Below are positions 61,199 through 64,000 of a stretch of 64,000 nt of DNA, piece after piece (the stretch's first letter is position 1; each line of letters starts with the position of its first letter). A program made the translations under genes and the position numbers. Source of the DNA: an uncultured Planctomycetaceae bacterium (GTDB lineage: Bacteria > Planctomycetota > Planctomycetia > Pirellulales > Thermoguttaceae); NCBI GenBank assembly GCA_946408825.1, contig CAMJTU010000019.1, positions 1 through 64,000 of the forward strand, written 5' to 3'. The notes beneath the pieces were generated by a model. It was not told the DNA's origin, searched no databases, and was given only the letters and a program-made list of their open reading frames with translations.

Positions 61199-63334
61199 AT
61201 GAACCGTTGGATTAAACGCGCGGCTCTGTTCGCGTTCTCCCTCGTCGTCGTCGCCGCCGCCGCAGATTTCGCCTCTGCGGACGAAGGCATGTGGCTCTTC
61301 AGCAATCCTCCCGTCAAGCAAATTAAAGAAAAATACGGCGTCGAAGTTTCGCCCGAACTGCTTGATAATCTCCAGAAATCATGTCTGAAATTCGCCAACT
61401 CCGGCAGCGCCTCGTTCGTTTCCTCCGACGGACTCATTCTGACGAACCATCACGTCGGTCTCTCGACCGTCGCCGGGCTTTCCACGAAGGAAAACGACCT
61501 CGTCGCCAAGGGCTTCTACGCCGAGAATTACGCGGACGAACTCAAGTGCCCGGGGCTCAAGCTAATCGCGCTCCAAGAGATCGTCGACGTCACCGACAAA
61601 GTCGAAGCCGCGACGAAAGACTGCAAGTCCTTTGAAGAGGCGGAAAAGACCCGCGCCGACGCAATCAAAAAGATTGAGACCGACGCCAAAGCGGAAAAAG
61701 GCATGCGCTGCGACGTCGTCCCCATGTATCAGGGCGGTCAATATCATCTGTATTGCTACAAAGAGTTTACCGACGTGCGACTTGTCTTCACGCCCGAAGA
61801 AAGCGTCGGCTTCTTCGGCGGCGATCCCGACAATTTCGGGTATCCGCGATACAACCTTGATATCACTCTCTTCCGCGCTTACGAAAACGACAAGCCGTAT
61901 CGTCCGGAACACTTCCTCAAATGGAGCGAAGCGGGCGCGAAAGACGGCGAATTCGTTCTCGTCTCGGGACATCCGGCGCGAACGAACCGTTTCAACACGG
62001 TTGCGGATCTCCAATATCAGCGCGACGTCTACTATCCTCACATGATGAGCAAGTACCGTCGTCGCGAAGTTCTTTATCAGGCGTTCAGCTCCTTCAACGA
62101 CGAGAACAAGCGTCGCGTCGCGACCGATCTCTTCAAGATTCAGAACTCGCGTAAAAATCGCGGAGGAATCCTCCTCGGTCTCCAGACCCCCGCGCTCATG
62201 CAACGCAAAATCGACGCGGAAAACGAACTCCGTAAGCTCGCGCTCGAGAAAAACGTCGTCGACCTCTCCGCAGGCGATCCGTGGGACAATATCGCCAAAA
62301 CCGTTTCCGAATGGGCGCCCTATTACGTCGCGCACGACCTCTTTGAAGGCGGCGAAGCCGTCGCGTGCACCGTCATGAATCGCGCTCGCGCCATCGTCCG
62401 CTATGCCGTCGAAACGTCCAAACCCGACGCCGAACGTTCCGCGGGCTACAAGGAAATCGCGCTCGAAGAACGTCGCAAGGAACTCGCCGAGACTCTCAAG
62501 CGCGACGACGCCGATATCGAAGCGCTCAAGCTCGGCGACAACCTCTCGATGCTCTATGAGCTTTCGCGCCCCGCTGAAGGCGGACGCTCGCTCGGCGCCG
62601 TCCTCGTTCCGCAGGCGACTCTCGACGCGATATACGACGGAAAATCTCCCAGCGCTCGCGCGACCGACGTCGTTCTCAATACGAAGCTTGGCGATTCTGA
62701 ATACCGCAAGTCCTTGATCGACGGAGGACTCGACGCCGTTAAAGCGTCCGACGACCCCGCGATTAAACTCGCGCTCGCGATCTATCCGATCGCGTCCGAC
62801 CTCCGCGACATGTATTCCAAGAACGTCGCCGAACCGCTCCGTCAGGATTACGCGAAAATCGCCAAAGCGCGCTTTGCCGTCTACGGCGACACGATCTATC
62901 CCGACGCGACCTTCACGCTTCGTCTGACCTACGGCAAGGTCGGCGGCTATACGGAAGACGACGGGACGGTTCGCCCCTTCGAGACATACGTCAAAGGCGC
63001 GCTCGACCATGCTCGCGAACACAATTTCGTCGATCCCTTCGACCTCGCGCAGTCGTGGGTCGACGCGGAAAAGGAAGGACGCGCGCCCCTCGACGCGCCC
63101 CTTAACTTCGTTACCGACCAGGACATTATCGGCGGAAACTCCGGCAGTCCGTGCGTCAACGCGAAGGGCGAAGTCGTCGGGCTCATCTTCGACGGCAACA
63201 TCCAGTCGCTCGTCTTGAATTTCATCTTCGACGAAGTTCAAGCGCGCGCCGTACTCGTCCACTCGACCGGGATCCGCGAGGCGCTCCGCACGATCTACAA
63301 GGCGGAAAAACTCGCCGACGAACTCGGAAAGTGA
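61199..63334 (+). CDS. Secreted S46-family dipeptidyl peptidase (DPP7/DPP11-like)
   Basis: From the ATG at 61199 the product has 711 residues with a signal peptide (residues 1-23, ending FASADEG). The S46 family cleaves dipeptides from peptide N-termini in the periplasm. SDGLILTNHHVG carries the catalytic His at about 85, and GGNSGSPC carries the nucleophile Ser at 648. The residue 18 positions later is Gly666, which by family knowledge corresponds to the DPP7-type pocket that prefers hydrophobic P1 rather than the Arg of DPP11. AAAGG precedes the start. It is separate from the upstream helicase gene (90-bp gap). It suits peptide scavenging. Confidence 0.9.
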   Translation: MNRWIKRAALFAFSLVVVAAAADFASADEGMWLFSNPPVKQIKEKYGVEVSPELLDNLQKSCLKFANSGSASFVSSDGLILTNHHVGLSTVAGLSTKENDLVAKGFYAENYADELKCPGLKLIALQEIVDVTDKVEAATKDCKSFEEAEKTRADAIKKIETDAKAEKGMRCDVVPMYQGGQYHLYCYKEFTDVRLVFTPEESVGFFGGDPDNFGYPRYNLDITLFRAYENDKPYRPEHFLKWSEAGAKDGEFVLVSGHPARTNRFNTVADLQYQRDVYYPHMMSKYRRREVLYQAFSSFNDENKRRVATDLFKIQNSRKNRGGILLGLQTPALMQRKIDAENELRKLALEKNVVDLSAGDPWDNIAKTVSEWAPYYVAHDLFEGGEAVACTVMNRARAIVRYAVETSKPDAERSAGYKEIALEERRKELAETLKRDDADIEALKLGDNLSMLYELSRPAEGGRSLGAVLVPQATLDAIYDGKSPSARATDVVLNTKLGDSEYRKSLIDGGLDAVKASDDPAIKLALAIYPIASDLRDMYSKNVAEPLRQDYAKIAKARFAVYGDTIYPDATFTLRLTYGKVGGYTEDDGTVRPFETYVKGALDHAREHNFVDPFDLAQSWVDAEKEGRAPLDAPLNFVTDQDIIGGNSGSPCVNAKGEVVGLIFDGNIQSLVLNFIFDEVQARAVLVHSTGIREALRTIYKAEKLADELGK

Positions 63335-63346
63335 TCTCCTTTAACG

Positions 63347-63384
63347 CCGGGACGCGCGCGACGTCATGATCGCGCGCGTTCCGG
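63347..63384 (+). terminator. Hairpin after the S46 peptidase gene
   Basis: ACGCGCGCGA (63352-63361) pairs with TCGCGCGCGT (63370-63379) extended by CCGG at both ends; only a short T-run (TTT) follows. Confidence 0.55.
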
Positions 63385-63426
63385 TTTGACATTATGGCGG
63401 CGCGAATCGTCGCGTCGTAACAGACC

Positions 63427-64000
63427 ATGAAAAAAGAAACTCCATACGTCGTCTTCGGAACCGGCAATCGCCATAAGGGAATCGAAGCGACGCAAATCGT
63501 CGCCCCGTCCGGCGTTATTCTCGTTACGCTCGCCGACGTTCCCAACGCGATCGACGTCGTCGAAGACGGCGACTCCTTCGCCGAAAACGCCCGAAAAAAA
63601 GCGATCCAGCAGGCGCTTCACCTCAACGAGTGGGTCCTCGCGGAGGACTCGGGACTATGCGTCGACTACCTCGACGGCGCGCCCGGAATCTATTCCGCGC
63701 GATACGCCGGCGCCGAAGACCGTAGCGACTCGCGCAACAACGCGAAGCTCGTCGCCGACCTCGAAGGCGTCCCGCTTGAAAAGCGCGGCGCGAAATACGT
63801 CTGCCACATGGTTCTCTCCGACCCTCGAGGAAACGTCGTCTTTGAGACGGAAGAAGAGTGTCGCGGACGCGTTCTCTTCGAGGAAAGCGGCTCCAACGGC
63901 TTCGGGTACGACCCTCTCTTTGAAGTCGTCGAATATCACGAAACCTTCGGCGATCTCGCCCCGATTCTCAAGAGCGTAATCAGCCACCGCGCGCGCGCGA
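63427..64000 (+). CDS. rdgB: Non-canonical purine NTP pyrophosphatase (RdgB/HAM1), 5' part
   Basis: The frame from 63427 runs off the window end with no stop (about 191 residues present). It matches RdgB: VVFGTGNRHKGIEATQIV at the N-terminus, VVEDGDSFAENARKKAIQQA near 40-60, LAEDSGLCVDYLDGAPGIYS near 70-90 and RYAGAED. The SNGFGYDPLFEV motif near 160 completes the signature. It hydrolyses ITP and dITP to keep abnormal purines out of DNA. No good ribosome site is visible. The final residues are missing, but the fragment covers most of the expected protein. Confidence 0.92.
   Translation, partial: MKKETPYVVFGTGNRHKGIEATQIVAPSGVILVTLADVPNAIDVVEDGDSFAENARKKAIQQALHLNEWVLAEDSGLCVDYLDGAPGIYSARYAGAEDRSDSRNNAKLVADLEGVPLEKRGAKYVCHMVLSDPRGNVVFETEEECRGRVLFEESGSNGFGYDPLFEVVEYHETFGDLAPILKSVISHRARA

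Noticed and set aside
61562..63262. Long minus-strand frame opposite the S46 peptidase (566 codons)
   Set aside because: Shadow of the real gene; no motif and the sense strand is a well-defined enzyme.

Overview
Origin. The window looks like chromosomal DNA of a member of the Planctomycetota, probably a host-associated or gut lineage of the Pirellulales/Thermoguttaceae type. This is inferred from gene content, not from a marker gene. The supporting signs are a TPR protein fused to two RNA polymerase alpha C-terminal domains, many secreted TPR proteins, a membrane-anchored coiled-coil protein of a type I associate with planctomycetes, Tat-exported Gfo/Idh oxidoreductase and metallohydrolases, and a GC-rich sequence full of GAC/GTC/CGA codons. 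There is no rRNA, no tRNA, no CRISPR array and no complete insertion sequence. The standard genetic code is used.

Layout. 1-470: duplicated 3' gene tail, a dispersed palindromic repeat and a terminator. 0.5-4.2 kb: holB, a small membrane protein, an ankyrin protein and a cassette of three very small genes, one of only 57 codons. 4.6-11.5 kb: three tandem metallo-beta-lactamase-fold paralogues (two with Tat signals) and a secreted GH127 glycosidase. 11.5-14.9 kb: DHH phosphoesterase, macro domain protein, nagB, CBM9-like secreted protein. 15-20 kb: rpiB with an insertion, Bax-inhibitor-1 family protein, the TPR-alphaCTD protein, tgt, exbD. 20-24 kb: thioredoxin-like protein, a divergent RpiB, clpX, a SHOCT-type membrane protein. 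24-31.5 kb: large secreted protein of unknown function, GLUG-GDPD fusion, beta-propeller-like protein, coiled-coil membrane protein, Tat-exported serine protease. 32-37 kb: MurE-like Mur ligase that lacks key motifs, Gfo/Idh oxidoreductase with two paralogous small membrane proteins, McsA-like protein. 37.5-41.7 kb: recQ, SnoaL-like protein, AAA-ATPase-like protein. 41.7-49.7 kb: a minus-strand run (lutA-like, cyclase, two secreted TPR-type proteins, a Card1-like nuclease without CARF domain, SUMF1-fold protein, Sel1-repeat protein). 49.8-52.2 kb: purD and uppP. 52.4-57.7 kb: two tandem paralogous coiled-coil membrane proteins sharing a 20-bp upstream element, cbpA-type dnaJ, erpA-type carrier. 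58-64 kb: Ski2-like helicase, S46 dipeptidyl peptidase, rdgB (cut by the window edge).

How genes work together. Several neighbours fit a polysaccharide/amino-sugar and peptide scavenging lifestyle (GH127, CBM9-like, NagB, RpiB, S46 peptidase), mixed with housekeeping genes. The best candidate for a poorly described system is the 41.7-46.7 kb block, where an AT-rich Card1-like nuclease gene sits 3 bp behind a secreted TPR gene and just ahead of a SUMF1-fold protein lacking one of the two FGE cysteines and a 12-unit Sel1 protein. Other strong candidates are the TPR-alphaCTD protein, the tandem membrane pair with its shared upstream element, and the Tat-MBL trio. Good sigma70-like promoters (TTGAYA, 16-18 bp, TACAAT/TATAAT) recur and support the operon boundaries given.
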